Below, in pieces: positions 1 to 7,215 of a stretch of DNA of 15,682 bases (within the stretch, counting starts at the first letter, position 1; each line of letters opens with the position of its first letter). The notes under the pieces were generated by a model. That model was not told where the DNA came from, searched no databases, and saw nothing but the letters and a program-made list of their open reading frames with translations. Origin of the DNA: an uncultured Clostridia bacterium (GTDB lineage Bacteria > Bacillota > Clostridia > Oscillospirales > Acutalibacteraceae); the NCBI GenBank assembly GCA_937919155.1, contig CALFPM010000082.1, forward strand, positions 1-15,682, written 5' to 3'. The translations under genes were made by a program, and so were the position numbers.

Positions 1-2
1 CC

Positions 3-395
3 ATTGCGGGGGTTGACCTTTGTCTCGGCGATGCGGCGTTTTCTCCTGCTGAACTTGATCAGATGTCAGCAACTCCGCTGGGCAGATTTATTGCGGAAGG
101 CAACCGTGTCAAACTCGGGTTTAATGAAAATCTGACGGGCACACCTTTTGTTGATTTGCCCGATGCTGTTGCAATGGCGGCGGCACTTTATCCCGAGGTT
201 GTAACGGAATCAATAACCGCTCATTGTTATTGCTGCACCAAGGAAACCCCTGCTTACGGTCAGGTGATAATTTATGATATCAGCAAACCCTTTTCGGTGA
301 AATATGATATCCCCGAAACTTATTCAACGGTAATAAAAACAATAGATCCCGCTTTGTTTAAAAAGCTTTTGATGAAATCTTTTTCAGATTTATAA
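3..395 (+). CDS. Nucleoside hydrolase-like protein, C-terminal part (5' end outside window)
   Basis: The reading frame is open from the left edge, so the first ATG at 63 is internal and the true start lies upstream. About 130 residues are visible. They resemble the C-terminal half of inosine/uridine-preferring nucleoside hydrolases, which split ribonucleosides into base and ribose. The supporting segment is around residues 50-72 of the visible part (FVDLPDAVAMAAALYPEVV), which matches the family's 'HDPlAVA..l.P' region, followed by a beta-rich stretch ending in a G-x-(V/T) turn and a closing 'DPALFKKLLMKSF' helix like the usual final 'D...F..ll...l'. The His that normally precedes the Asp in that motif is not seen here; the order is L-P-D. 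That could mean altered specificity. The N-terminal Ca-binding DxDxxxDD motif would be outside the window, so this is a family-level call. Confidence 0.6.
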   Translation: MAGVDLCLGDAAFSPAELDQMSATPLGRFIAEGNRVKLGFNENLTGTPFVDLPDAVAMAAALYPEVVTESITAHCYCCTKETPAYGQVIIYDISKPFSVKYDIPETYSTVIKTIDPALFKKLLMKSFSDL

Positions 396-399
396 CAGG

Positions 400-442
400 A
401 ATGGCTCGGACAGGATAAAATTCCCGTTCAAGCCATTTTTTT
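400..442 (+). terminator. Rho-independent terminator after the nucleoside hydrolase-like gene
   Basis: AATGGCT at 400-406 pairs with AGCCATT at 431-437, and the right arm runs straight into a T tract ending at 442. The loop is long (24 nt). It sits 5 nt after the stop codon and before the trxA promoter, which separates the two transcription units. Confidence 0.7.
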
Positions 443-464
443 GTGACAAAAAATTTTTTCGGCA

Positions 465-493
465 TTGTCATATGCGAAAAAACAGGGTATAAT
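465..493 (+). promoter_or_regulatory. Sigma-A promoter of trxA-trxB
   Basis: A -35 box TTGTCA (465-470) is followed after 17 nt by a perfect -10 box TATAAT (488-493). Transcription would begin near 500, about 27 nt before the trxA start. This placement also shows that the upstream in-frame extension of trxA to 443 cannot be translated. Confidence 0.8.
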
Positions 494-526
494 AAAGCCA
501 TACAGAAAAGAAAGGAAGCAATGAAT

Positions 527-835
527 ATGTCTGTACTCAGTGTAAATAAAAATAATTTTGAACTTGTGAAAAACAGCGATAAACCCGTTCTTATCGATTT
601 TTATGCCGATTGGTGCGGCCCTTGCCGTATGGTTTCACCTCTCGTGGATGAAATTGCGGAAGAAAATCCTCAGTATCTTGTGGCGAAAATCAATGTGGAT
701 GATGAACCTGAACTTTCACAGGAGTTCGGTGTTTCAAGCATTCCCATGCTGGTTGTAATGAAAGAGGGCAGAATCACCGCACAGTCTGTAGGCGCAAAAC
801 CCAAGGCTCAGATTCTTTCAATGTTAGAGGGATAA
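527..835 (+). CDS. trxA: Thioredoxin
   Basis: A 102-residue thioredoxin, the usual family length, that reduces protein disulfides in the cytosol and is recharged by thioredoxin reductase. The redox site W-C-G-P-C has its cysteines at residues 30 and 33. The conserved cis-proline is Pro73 (SSIPM), and the Asp after the second strand (DFYADW) is present. ATG 527 is preferred because AAGGAAG at 512-518 lies 8 nt upstream; the other in-frame ATG at 521 would leave only 2 nt. The frame continues upstream to 443 but that stretch contains the promoter. The gene is 28 nt from trxB and shares its transcript. The family assignment is firm. Confidence 0.95.
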   Translation: MSVLSVNKNNFELVKNSDKPVLIDFYADWCGPCRMVSPLVDEIAEENPQYLVAKINVDDEPELSQEFGVSSIPMLVVMKEGRITAQSVGAKPKAQILSMLEG

Positions 836-863
836 GTTGTTCAATATAAAAGGAGAATCCGCT

Positions 864-1787
864 ATGGAACATATATATGATATGATTATCATAGGCGGCG
901 GCCCTGCAGGTTATACTGCAGCGCTGTATGCTGCCCGTGCGGGACTTGATGCCGTGCTTATTGAAAAAATGTCAGCAGGCGGTCAGATGGCTCTTACGGG
1001 TGATATAGATAATTATCCCGGTTTTGAAAACGGTGTGGACGGTTTCACTCTCGGAATGAAAATGCAGCAGGGTGCGGAGCGATTCGGAGCAAAAACCGAA
1101 TATGCCGAAGTGACGGGTGTTGATTTTTCGGAAAGAATAAAGAAAATCATAACCGATAACGGAACTTATTCCGGAAAAACGGTTGTCATTTCCACCGGGG
1201 CAAATCCCCGTGAGCTTGGAATTTCAAACGAAAAACAGCTTGTGGGCAGGGGAGTTCATTATTGCGCTCATTGTGACGGCAGATTTTACAAGGATAAAAC
1301 CGTTGTTGTAGTCGGCGGCGGAAATTCGGCGGCGGCAGATGCTTTTTATCTTTCGGGTCTTGCAAAGAAAGTTTATCTTGTTCACCGCAGAGATACTTTG
1401 CGTGCAACGAAAATTTATCATAAGCCTCTTGCTGAAGCGGAAAATGTTGAGTTCGTTTGGAACAGCACAGTCGAAGAACTGTTGGCAGAGCAAAGAGTTA
1501 CAGGTATTAAAATAAAAAACACTCAATCCGATGAGGTGAAATCGGTTGAGTGTGACGGTGTGTTTGTTAGTATAGGCAGAAAACCTGCAACAGATTTCCT
1601 TTTCGGTCACATTGCACTTGATGAATACGGCTATATTATTGCCGATGAAACAACAAAAACAGGTGTTGACGGAGTTTTGGCGGTCGGTGATGTTCGCACC
1701 AAGGCATTGCGTCAAGTGGTAACCGCTGTGTCTGACGGTGCGGTTGCCGTTCATTTCGCAGAAGAATATCTTGCGGAATTCAACTGA
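864..1787 (+). CDS. trxB: Thioredoxin reductase (FAD/NADPH, low-molecular-weight type)
   Basis: A 307-residue cytosolic flavoenzyme that passes electrons from NADPH through FAD to the neighbouring thioredoxin. The order of parts is typical: FAD-binding GGGPAG at 11-16, redox disulfide C134-A-H-C137, second Rossmann motif GGGNSAAADA at 151-160, and HRRxxxRA at 174-181, which in this family marks NADPH rather than NADH binding. The FAD motif GDVR at 275-278 and the RQVVTA segment near the end are also present. Histidine between the active-site residues is less usual than the Thr or Val in CATC/CAVC enzymes. ATG 864 is chosen because AGGAGA at 851-856 lies 7 nt upstream. The frame extends back to 837 but has no binding site there. 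It is the second gene of trxA-trxB. Confidence 0.95.
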   Translation: MEHIYDMIIIGGGPAGYTAALYAARAGLDAVLIEKMSAGGQMALTGDIDNYPGFENGVDGFTLGMKMQQGAERFGAKTEYAEVTGVDFSERIKKIITDNGTYSGKTVVISTGANPRELGISNEKQLVGRGVHYCAHCDGRFYKDKTVVVVGGGNSAAADAFYLSGLAKKVYLVHRRDTLRATKIYHKPLAEAENVEFVWNSTVEELLAEQRVTGIKIKNTQSDEVKSVECDGVFVSIGRKPATDFLFGHIALDEYGYIIADETTKTGVDGVLAVGDVRTKALRQVVTAVSDGAVAVHFAEEYLAEFN

Positions 1788-1794
1788 TAAATTA

Positions 1795-1820
1795 AACCCC
1801 ACGGCTCAGGCCGTGGGGTT
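1795..1820. terminator. Strong hairpin terminator after trxB, possibly bidirectional
   Basis: An 11-bp perfect stem (AACCCCACGGC at 1795-1805, GCCGTGGGGTT at 1810-1820) with a TCAG loop starts 8 nt after the trxB stop. The plus-strand T run is weak (TTGCTTGTTTC). On the minus strand the stem is followed by TTTAATTT, so it could also stop transcripts coming from the nitroreductase side. Confidence 0.7.
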
Positions 1821-1838
1821 GCTTGTTTCACAAGGTTA

Positions 1839-2039
1839 TTATTTTTCAAAATAAATTGCTCCGCTCTGAGCGAAAATCAAAGGCGGCAAATCCATTCCCT
1901 TTTGTTCGGGAGTTCTTGATGCAATTGCGATGTCGTGGATTTTACTGTATAAGAATCCGGTTTCAAAAACAACGTGAGCGCACAAGAAACCCTCTTTCTT
2001 GACGGGGAGGGTGACGGAATGATTATCCGATTTTTTGCC
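1839..2039 (-). pseudogene. 3' remnant of a PHP-domain hydrolase gene (paralogue of 10051-11046)
   Basis: Read on the minus strand, this stretch encodes the last ~67 residues of a protein nearly identical to the C-terminus of the intact PHP hydrolase at 10051-11046. From the shared Ser-Val-Thr-Leu-Pro to the final Glu-Lys-stop, 53 of 59 residues match. The first 180 nt show 28 base differences by hand alignment, and about 24 of them fall at third codon positions. There is no start codon, and an in-frame stop at 2046-2048 closes the frame just upstream, so the metal-binding domain is missing. It begins about 17 nt after the nitroreductase stop. The wobble-biased divergence means its parent gene was a functional paralogue before it was cut, not a fresh copy of the intact gene. 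Confidence 0.85.
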
Positions 2040-2056
2040 AAAATGTTACCGACTGT

Positions 2057-2872
2057 TTATTTGAGCACATAAGATGCAATATATCCGCACTCTGGGGGAG
2101 TTGCAAGTTTGGGATCTTTTTGCACAAATTCTATGTTTAAATTATTTTCTTTTGCAGCAAGAGCAAAATGACAGAGTGCTATGCCGAGGTCGACTTTCTG
2201 CATATCAGGTTTTCCTTCGTGACTGCTGCCCAAACTGCGTTTGAGATAAAAGTGAACGGAATTATCTGCTGCAACAACACGCCACGGCTGCTTGTTTACG
2301 GCAGAGGGAGCAAGACGAACCATTTCCAAAGGCTCGGCAAATTTGCCGGCTTTTTCTTTTGTCAGAGGAGTGTCGAATGAACCGTCAAAAAACAGATCCT
2401 CAAAAGGAAAGCGTTCGTCAGCTTTAATCGCCTTTCTCATCATAATCTCACGCAATGACATTTTTTTCGCAGTGTAGCCAACAGGGGTGGCACAAGGCAT
2501 CATCTCATCTTCTTCAAGTTCCATTGCCTGTTCATAGGCTGCGCGATTCATTGTGCCGCCAAGCCAAACAGTCCCGATTCCGAGAGACTGAGCATACAGC
2601 ACCAACATTTCAAAGGAATATCCGAAGGCAATATTGGCGTTCGGCAGGCATTTGATTTTTCCGCCCAAATACAAATCTGTACCGCTTACAACGGGGCAGT
2701 TGAGCCCGTAATCATTTGCCTCCATAAATTTGAATGTTACAGGAATATTAAAGGGGTTTTCGATATTCTCCGTAAATTTCAAAAGTTTTTCTTTTGTGTT
2801 TTCATCAAGAGTTCTGCCGTCAAAGTTGCGCACGCTTCTTCTCTGACGGATGTGTTCTGCAATATTTTTCAT
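2057..2872 (-). CDS. Nitroreductase family protein (two-lobed, TM1586-like)
   Basis: A 271-residue protein of the FMN-dependent nitroreductase superfamily. The N-terminus has the signature IRQRRSVRNF (8-17), where the paired arginines usually contact FMN phosphate. The C-terminal half repeats a second nitroreductase-like lobe with LAPSAVNKQPWR (187-198) and DLGIALCHF (228-236). The fused two-lobe layout at about 270 residues fits the 'putative TM nitroreductase' group, in which one chain imitates the usual homodimer. Family members use NAD(P)H to reduce nitro groups, quinones or flavins; the physiological substrate is unknown. It is divergent from the marR-ABC operon and has its own strong promoter 30 nt upstream. 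The ribosome binding site (GGATGG) is weak. The regulatory neighbour suggests a role in response to a toxic compound, which is inference. Confidence 0.8.
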   Translation of the reverse strand: MKNIAEHIRQRRSVRNFDGRTLDENTKEKLLKFTENIENPFNIPVTFKFMEANDYGLNCPVVSGTDLYLGGKIKCLPNANIAFGYSFEMLVLYAQSLGIGTVWLGGTMNRAAYEQAMELEEDEMMPCATPVGYTAKKMSLREIMMRKAIKADERFPFEDLFFDGSFDTPLTKEKAGKFAEPLEMVRLAPSAVNKQPWRVVAADNSVHFYLKRSLGSSHEGKPDMQKVDLGIALCHFALAAKENNLNIEFVQKDPKLATPPECGYIASYVLK

Positions 2873-2901
2873 AATACACCATCCATATTCTGTGTCTTTT
2901 T

Positions 2902-2930
2902 ATTGTAAAGATTTTTCAGATTATTGTCAA
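2902..2930 (-). promoter_or_regulatory. Sigma-A promoter of the nitroreductase gene
   Basis: On the minus strand, TTGACA (2925-2930) is followed after exactly 17 nt by TACAAT (2902-2907). The start point would be near 2895, giving a leader of about 23 nt. A GTTGCAA half-site at 2937-2943 lies just upstream, between this promoter and the divergent marR promoter. Confidence 0.8.
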
Positions 2931-2957
2931 GATACGGTTGCAAAGCAGAGGTGATTC

Positions 2958-2986
2958 TTGACACGTAATAAAACACGCAGTATAAT
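2958..2986 (+). promoter_or_regulatory. Consensus sigma-A promoter of the marR-ABC operon
   Basis: A perfect TTGACA (2958-2963), 17-nt spacer and perfect TATAAT (2981-2986). A promoter this strong normally needs a repressor, which fits the MarR gene it drives. It also shows that the reading frame opening at 2958 is not coding at its 5' end. Confidence 0.9.
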
Positions 2987-3001
2987 TGTTGCATTGACAA
3001 C

Positions 3002-3017
3002 TGTTGCGTATGCAACA
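3002..3017. promoter_or_regulatory. Candidate MarR operator (GTTGCA palindrome)
   Basis: TGTTGC-GTAT-GCAACA is a 16-bp near-perfect palindrome with one mismatched inner pair, placed between the predicted transcription start (about 2993) and the marR ribosome binding site. A further TGTTGCA copy at 2987-2993 overlaps the start point, and a half-site GTTGCAA lies at 2937-2943 between the divergent promoters. Autorepression through such sites is the usual MarR arrangement. Binding itself is inferred. Confidence 0.6.
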
Positions 3018-3032
3018 AATGCGGAGGTTTTT

Positions 3033-3461
3033 ATGCGCGGGATAATGAAAAGTTTAAACAGTATAAGCCGATGTCAGGCGACATACAGAAACGAGAAGCT
3101 GAAAGCAGACGGAATATGCGCCTGCCATCATGCCTTTATACTGATTATTTCAAAAAAACCGGGTCGCTCCCAGGAAGAGTTGACCCGTGAAATGTGTCTT
3201 AATAAAAGCACGGTTGCGAGGACGCTCAATCATCTTGAAAATTGCGGGTATATAACCAGAACACCAAATCCTGACGACAAACGTCAGTTTCTTGTTTATC
3301 CGACCGATAAGATGCATGGAATTCTGCCTGAGGTCAGAATGATAGCAAGGGAATGGAATGAGTGCATTGCTGAAGGAATATCCGAGGATGAACTTGAGAT
3401 TTTTCACTCGGTTTTGAATCGGATGGAAAGCAAGGCAAAGAGTATAGTTCGGGAGCTGTAA
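3033..3461 (+). CDS. MarR-family transcriptional regulator
   Basis: A 142-residue winged helix-turn-helix regulator, normal MarR length. After an N-terminal dimerisation helix comes the DNA-binding part: SQEELTREMCLNKSTVARTLNHLE (46-69) forms helix-turn-helix, and GYITRTPNPDDKRQFLVYPT (72-91) is the wing with the characteristic D-D-K-R. The last 40 residues form C-terminal helices. The start at 3033 is set by GGAGG at 3023-3027, 5 nt upstream; the longer frame from 2958 runs through the promoter and operator. It is the first gene of an operon with two ABC half-transporters, with one base between its stop and the next start. It probably represses this operon and perhaps the divergent nitroreductase until a small-molecule ligand, possibly the exported compound, binds. 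The ligand cannot be told from the sequence. Confidence 0.9.
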   Translation: MRGIMKSLNSISRCQATYRNEKLKADGICACHHAFILIISKKPGRSQEELTREMCLNKSTVARTLNHLENCGYITRTPNPDDKRQFLVYPTDKMHGILPEVRMIAREWNECIAEGISEDELEIFHSVLNRMESKAKSIVREL

Positions 3462-3462
3462 A

Positions 3463-5178
3463 ATGAAAAGAATTTTATCTTATCTTAAGCCATTCAGGCT
3501 CAGGATGCTTGTCGGGTTTATCATTAAAGTGACGGGAACGATGGCAGAGCTTATTCTGCCGTATATTTTAACGCATATTCTGGAAAATGTGATAGTTGAA
3601 CTGAATGTGGGCAAAATCGTGTTTTACGGTGCGGTTATGGTGTTTTTCAGCGTTGTTGCATGCTTTGGAAATATTACGGCAAACCGAATGGCGGCAAGAG
3701 TTACAACAAACTTTTCAAAAGCAATGCGACAAGATTTGTTTGCAAAAACGCTTTATCTCTCCTCTGCCGATACCGATAGTTTCACCATACCTTCACTTGA
3801 ATCGCGCATAACAACCGATACATATAATGTTCACAATTTTATCGGTATGATGCAGAGGATGGGCGTCAGAGCTCCGATTCTGCTTATCGGTGGAATTTCG
3901 CTTACGCTTATTATGGACACAGCGCTGGCGTTTGTTATGATTGCAACTTTACCCGTTATTTTTATAACGGTTTACAGCATATCACGCAAGGGTGTGCCTC
4001 TTTATACCCAAGTGCAGAAATCAGCTGATAATATGGTCATGGTTGCAAGAGAGGATGTTCAGGGCATAAGGGTTATCAAGGCTCTCTCTAAAAACGAGCA
4101 TGAAAACCGCCGCTATGACAAGGTGAATTCCGAGCTGTCAAAGCAGGAGAGGCGGGCAGGCACGGTTATGTCCGTAGTTAACCCCGTAATGACACTGCTT
4201 ATGAATCTGGGCATTGCTGCTGTTGTTGCCGTTGCGGCTTTCAGAGTTTCAAAGGGCTTATCATCGTCTGCAACAGTTATTGCATTTATGCAGTATTTTA
4301 CGCTTATTTCAATGGCGATGATGTCTCTTTCCCGAATGTTTGTTATGTACACAAAGTGTGCCGCCTCCGCAAACCGAATAGTCGAAGTTCTTGATACTCC
4401 CGATAAATTTAAAATAACCGAAGATAAAGGAAAAGCCGATGAAACCCATATTTCTTTTGAAAATGTATCATTTTCATATTTCAGCAAAAAACACAATCTT
4501 CACGATATATCTCTTTCTCTGAAAAAAGGTGAAAGGCTTGGTATAATAGGTGCCACAGGCAGCGGAAAATCAACGTTAATAAAACTTCTGCTTCGTTTTT
4601 ATGAGCCTGAATCAGGTGAAATCAGAATAAACGGCAGAAACATAACCTCTTACAGCAGAGAACAGCTGACATCTATGTTCGGTGTTGCATTACAGAATGA
4701 TTTCGTTTATGCCGATACTGTTGAGGAAAACATCCGTTTTGGCAGAGATATTTCAAAAGAGGATATAATCCGTGCTGCAAAAATCGCACAGGCACACGAT
4801 TTTATAATTGCCGCTCCGGACGGATATGCTCATAAACTTTCCTCAAAGGGAACAAATCTTTCCGGCGGTCAAAGACAAAGAATATTGATTTCCCGAGCAA
4901 TTGCATCAAATCCCGAAATACTGATTCTGGACGATTCGTCTTCTGCGCTTGACTACAAAACAGATGCAAATCTGCGCCGTTCTCTTGATGAAAATATGGC
5001 GGCTTCAACCGTTATCACTGTTGCACAAAGAGTAAGTTCGGTCAAAAACTGCGACCTTATTCTTGTTATGGAAGACGGTGAAATTATCGGTCAGGGCAAA
5101 CACGAGCATTTGCTTGAAAGCTGCGCAGAATACCGTGAAATAAGCGAATCCCAGATGGGAGGTGCCTTTGTTGAATAA
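3463..5178 (+). CDS. ABC exporter half-transporter, degenerate-site subunit
   Basis: A 571-residue type-I exporter: a six-helix membrane domain (about 1-300) followed by an ATPase domain. Walker A is GATGSGKST (363-371), the Q-loop glutamine is 411, and the signature LSGGQ (466-470) is intact. Walker B reads ILILD with Asp491 in place of the catalytic glutamate, and the H-loop histidine is Gln522 (VAQRVSS). Both changes are known from the 'degenerate site' subunit of heterodimeric exporters such as LmrC, TM287 or BmrC. It begins one base after the marR stop and its 3' end overlaps the next ABC gene, so the two are probably translated together and form one pump in the cytoplasmic membrane. Export of a drug, toxin or peptide is likely from the MarR context; the substrate is not known. 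Confidence 0.92.
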   Translation: MKRILSYLKPFRLRMLVGFIIKVTGTMAELILPYILTHILENVIVELNVGKIVFYGAVMVFFSVVACFGNITANRMAARVTTNFSKAMRQDLFAKTLYLSSADTDSFTIPSLESRITTDTYNVHNFIGMMQRMGVRAPILLIGGISLTLIMDTALAFVMIATLPVIFITVYSISRKGVPLYTQVQKSADNMVMVAREDVQGIRVIKALSKNEHENRRYDKVNSELSKQERRAGTVMSVVNPVMTLLMNLGIAAVVAVAAFRVSKGLSSSATVIAFMQYFTLISMAMMSLSRMFVMYTKCAASANRIVEVLDTPDKFKITEDKGKADETHISFENVSFSYFSKKHNLHDISLSLKKGERLGIIGATGSGKSTLIKLLLRFYEPESGEIRINGRNITSYSREQLTSMFGVALQNDFVYADTVEENIRFGRDISKEDIIRAAKIAQAHDFIIAAPDGYAHKLSSKGTNLSGGQRQRILISRAIASNPEILILDDSSSALDYKTDANLRRSLDENMAASTVITVAQRVSSVKNCDLILVMEDGEIIGQGKHEHLLESCAEYREISESQMGGAFVE

Positions 5179-6976
5179 TAAATCAAAAGAAAATAATATC
5201 CCGAATAAAAGAGATAACAAGGGCATTATGCTGAGACTCGGCAGATATGTAATCAATCAATGGCATTTATTTATTCCTGCGGTTGTTTTTACATTGCTTT
5301 CAAATCAGCTTTCTTTGCTCGGTCCGCGTTATTCCGGCGCTGCTATTGATGCAATCGAATCGGCGCAGGGCGTTGATTTTTCCGTTGTTTGGGAAAATGT
5401 CATTAAAATGATTGTTTGCTACGCGCTATCGGCAATGCTTTCCTATGTTCTTGCGGTGATTATGATTCACCTGAGCCAGAGAATAACATACAGAATGCGA
5501 AAAGAGCTTTTTGAAAAGCTCAATACTTTGCCTGTCGGATATTTTGACACGAACACCACGGGCGACATCATCAGCCATTTGTCCTATGATATTGACACAA
5601 TAAACAGCACGCTTTCGCATGACCTGGTTCAGGTTATGACAAGTGTTTATACCGTTGTCGGATCTTTGATTTTTATGTGGCAGATTTCAAAGCCGATGAT
5701 TCTGATTTTTGTTTTTACTGTTCCTGTTTCGGTGTTGTTTACCCGTTACCGTTCAAAGAAAGTCCGCCCTTTGTTTCGTGCAAGGTCGAAGAAATACGGC
5801 GAGCTTAACGGCTATGCAGAGGAAATGCTTTCGGGCGCAAGAACGATTGAAGCATACGGCAGGCAGGATGTTATTTCCTGCCGATTCAACGAACGCAATG
5901 AGAACGCTATGAATGCCTACTATAATGCGGAATACAATTCGGCAATGCTTTTTCCGACAATCAACCTTATTAACAACGTTTCTATAGCTCTTGTGGCAAT
6001 CTTCGGCGGAATTCTGTATATGTATTCCCAAAGCAGAGCGGTTTTGGCGGGTTCGGTGTTTTTTATTACTCTCGGCGGTGTTGCTCAGTTTGTTCAGTAT
6101 TCCCGCAAATTTGCAGGCCCCATAAATGAGTTTTCAAATATTCTGCACGAGTTTCAGTCGGCGTTTTCTGCAGCAGAGCGTGTTTTTCGCATATTGGACG
6201 AAGATCCCGAACCGCTTGATTTGCCAGATGCGAAGGAATTAAAGGAAGTTGAAGGAAATGCAGAAATCGACAATGTCACATTCGGTTACACTCCCGAAAA
6301 AACGATTCTGAAAAATGTTTCAGTAACTGTACCGAATGGTAAAACCGTAGCGATTGTAGGACCTACAGGTGCGGGAAAAACCACAATTATCAACCTTCTT
6401 ATGAGATTCTATGACCCGCAGTCGGGTGAAATTCGCATTGACTCAATACCTGCACTAAAAATTAAACGCTCGGATTTAAGGCTTGCGTTTACCATGGTGT
6501 TGCAGGATACCTGGCTTTTTCACGGCTCGGTTTATGATAACATCATTTACGGAAGAGAAAATGCAACGATGCAGGAGGTTAAAGCGGCAGCGAAGGCTGC
6601 AAGAATAGACACCTACATAGAAAGCCTGCCCGAAGGCTATAATTCGGTTCTTTCTGATGATGGTGTTAACATCTCCAAGGGGCAGCGCCAATTGATAACT
6701 ATAGCAAGAGCTTTCCTTTCGGATGCCCCGATGCTGATTCTTGATGAGGCAACCTCAAATGTTGATTCCCGAACAGAAATTCAGATTCAGGATGCCATGA
6801 ATGATCTGATGAAGGGCAGAACATGTTTTGTAATTGCTCACCGTCTTTCTACTATCCGTAATGCAGATACAATTCTTGTTGTAAGGGACGGTGAAATCAC
6901 CGAGCAAGGCAACCATGATAAACTGATAAAGCTTGGCGGCTTCTACAGCACATTATATAACTCACAGTTTTCATAA
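5171..6976 (+). CDS. ABC exporter half-transporter, catalytic-site subunit
   Basis: About 601 residues from a TTG start at 5171, chosen because GGGAGG at 5157-5162 lies 8 nt upstream. TTG 5168 is possible, and GTG 5162 overlaps the binding site and is unlikely. It overlaps the previous gene by 8 nt. A six-helix membrane domain (about 20-330) precedes the ATPase domain: Walker A GPTGAGKTT (397-405), Q-loop Gln445, Walker B LILDE with catalytic Glu526, and H-loop His557 (IAHRLST). The signature is changed from LSGGQ to ISKGQ (501-505). In a heterodimer this altered signature faces the Walker motifs of the first subunit, so all substitutions collect in a single non-hydrolysing ATP site. This is the expected pattern for LmrD/TM288/BmrD-like partners. 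Confidence 0.92.
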   Translation: MNNKSKENNIPNKRDNKGIMLRLGRYVINQWHLFIPAVVFTLLSNQLSLLGPRYSGAAIDAIESAQGVDFSVVWENVIKMIVCYALSAMLSYVLAVIMIHLSQRITYRMRKELFEKLNTLPVGYFDTNTTGDIISHLSYDIDTINSTLSHDLVQVMTSVYTVVGSLIFMWQISKPMILIFVFTVPVSVLFTRYRSKKVRPLFRARSKKYGELNGYAEEMLSGARTIEAYGRQDVISCRFNERNENAMNAYYNAEYNSAMLFPTINLINNVSIALVAIFGGILYMYSQSRAVLAGSVFFITLGGVAQFVQYSRKFAGPINEFSNILHEFQSAFSAAERVFRILDEDPEPLDLPDAKELKEVEGNAEIDNVTFGYTPEKTILKNVSVTVPNGKTVAIVGPTGAGKTTIINLLMRFYDPQSGEIRIDSIPALKIKRSDLRLAFTMVLQDTWLFHGSVYDNIIYGRENATMQEVKAAAKAARIDTYIESLPEGYNSVLSDDGVNISKGQRQLITIARAFLSDAPMLILDEATSNVDSRTEIQIQDAMNDLMKGRTCFVIAHRLSTIRNADTILVVRDGEITEQGNHDKLIKLGGFYSTLYNSQFS

Positions 6977-7016
6977 AAAACATAACCCTCAGCTATGCCG
7001 AGGGTTATGTTTTTAT
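6977..7016 (+). terminator. Terminator of the marR-ABC operon
   Basis: AAAACATAACCCTC (6977-6990) pairs perfectly with GAGGGTTATGTTTT (7000-7013) around a 9-nt loop, and the T tract continues to about 7020. The A run before the stem means it could also act on minus-strand transcripts. Confidence 0.9.
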
Positions 7017-7098
7017 TTTACAGTATTGACATTTAGACATAAGAAGTTTTTTGTCCCAATTGAGGTTGCTGATAAACTCGATAATTTGGTAGCATAAA

Positions 7099-7129
7099 CG
7101 GCTACAAAAATAATGATTTTATGTAGCCG
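7099..7129 (-). terminator. Hairpin, probable terminator of the minus-strand hydrolase operon
   Basis: CGGCTACA (7099-7106) pairs with TGTAGCCG (7122-7129), and the A/T-rich interior (AAAAT/ATTTT) can extend the stem to a 4-nt loop. It lies about 90 nt past the last gene of the minus-strand operon. The run after it on that strand is short (TTTATG), so efficiency is uncertain. I see nothing else in 7021-7215. Confidence 0.5.
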
Positions 7130-7215
7130 CTAAAAATAATTAATCCAATACAATTTTGCAAGAAAAATCATAAAGCTTCATTAACGATGAAATTGCATTG
7201 TTATTTGATTTAAAC

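Noticed and set aside
443..526. Longer N-terminus for thioredoxin (start at 443)
   Set aside because: The stretch contains the terminator T tract and the TTGTCA-17-TATAAT promoter, and the residues do not fit the thioredoxin family. The ribosome binding site supports 527.
1224..1802. 192-codon minus-strand frame opposite trxB
   Set aside because: It is a shadow of a well-supported gene, rich in Cys, Asn and Phe with no motif, and it runs into the trxB terminator.
1839..2039. Treating the PHP-like fragment as a small functional gene
   Set aside because: It has no start codon or ribosome binding site, is closed upstream by a stop, and lacks the whole metal-binding domain.
2958..3032. Longer N-terminus for the MarR protein (TTG start at 2958)
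   Set aside because: That TTG is part of the -35 box, and the region holds the -10 box and operator palindrome. GGAGG supports ATG 3033.
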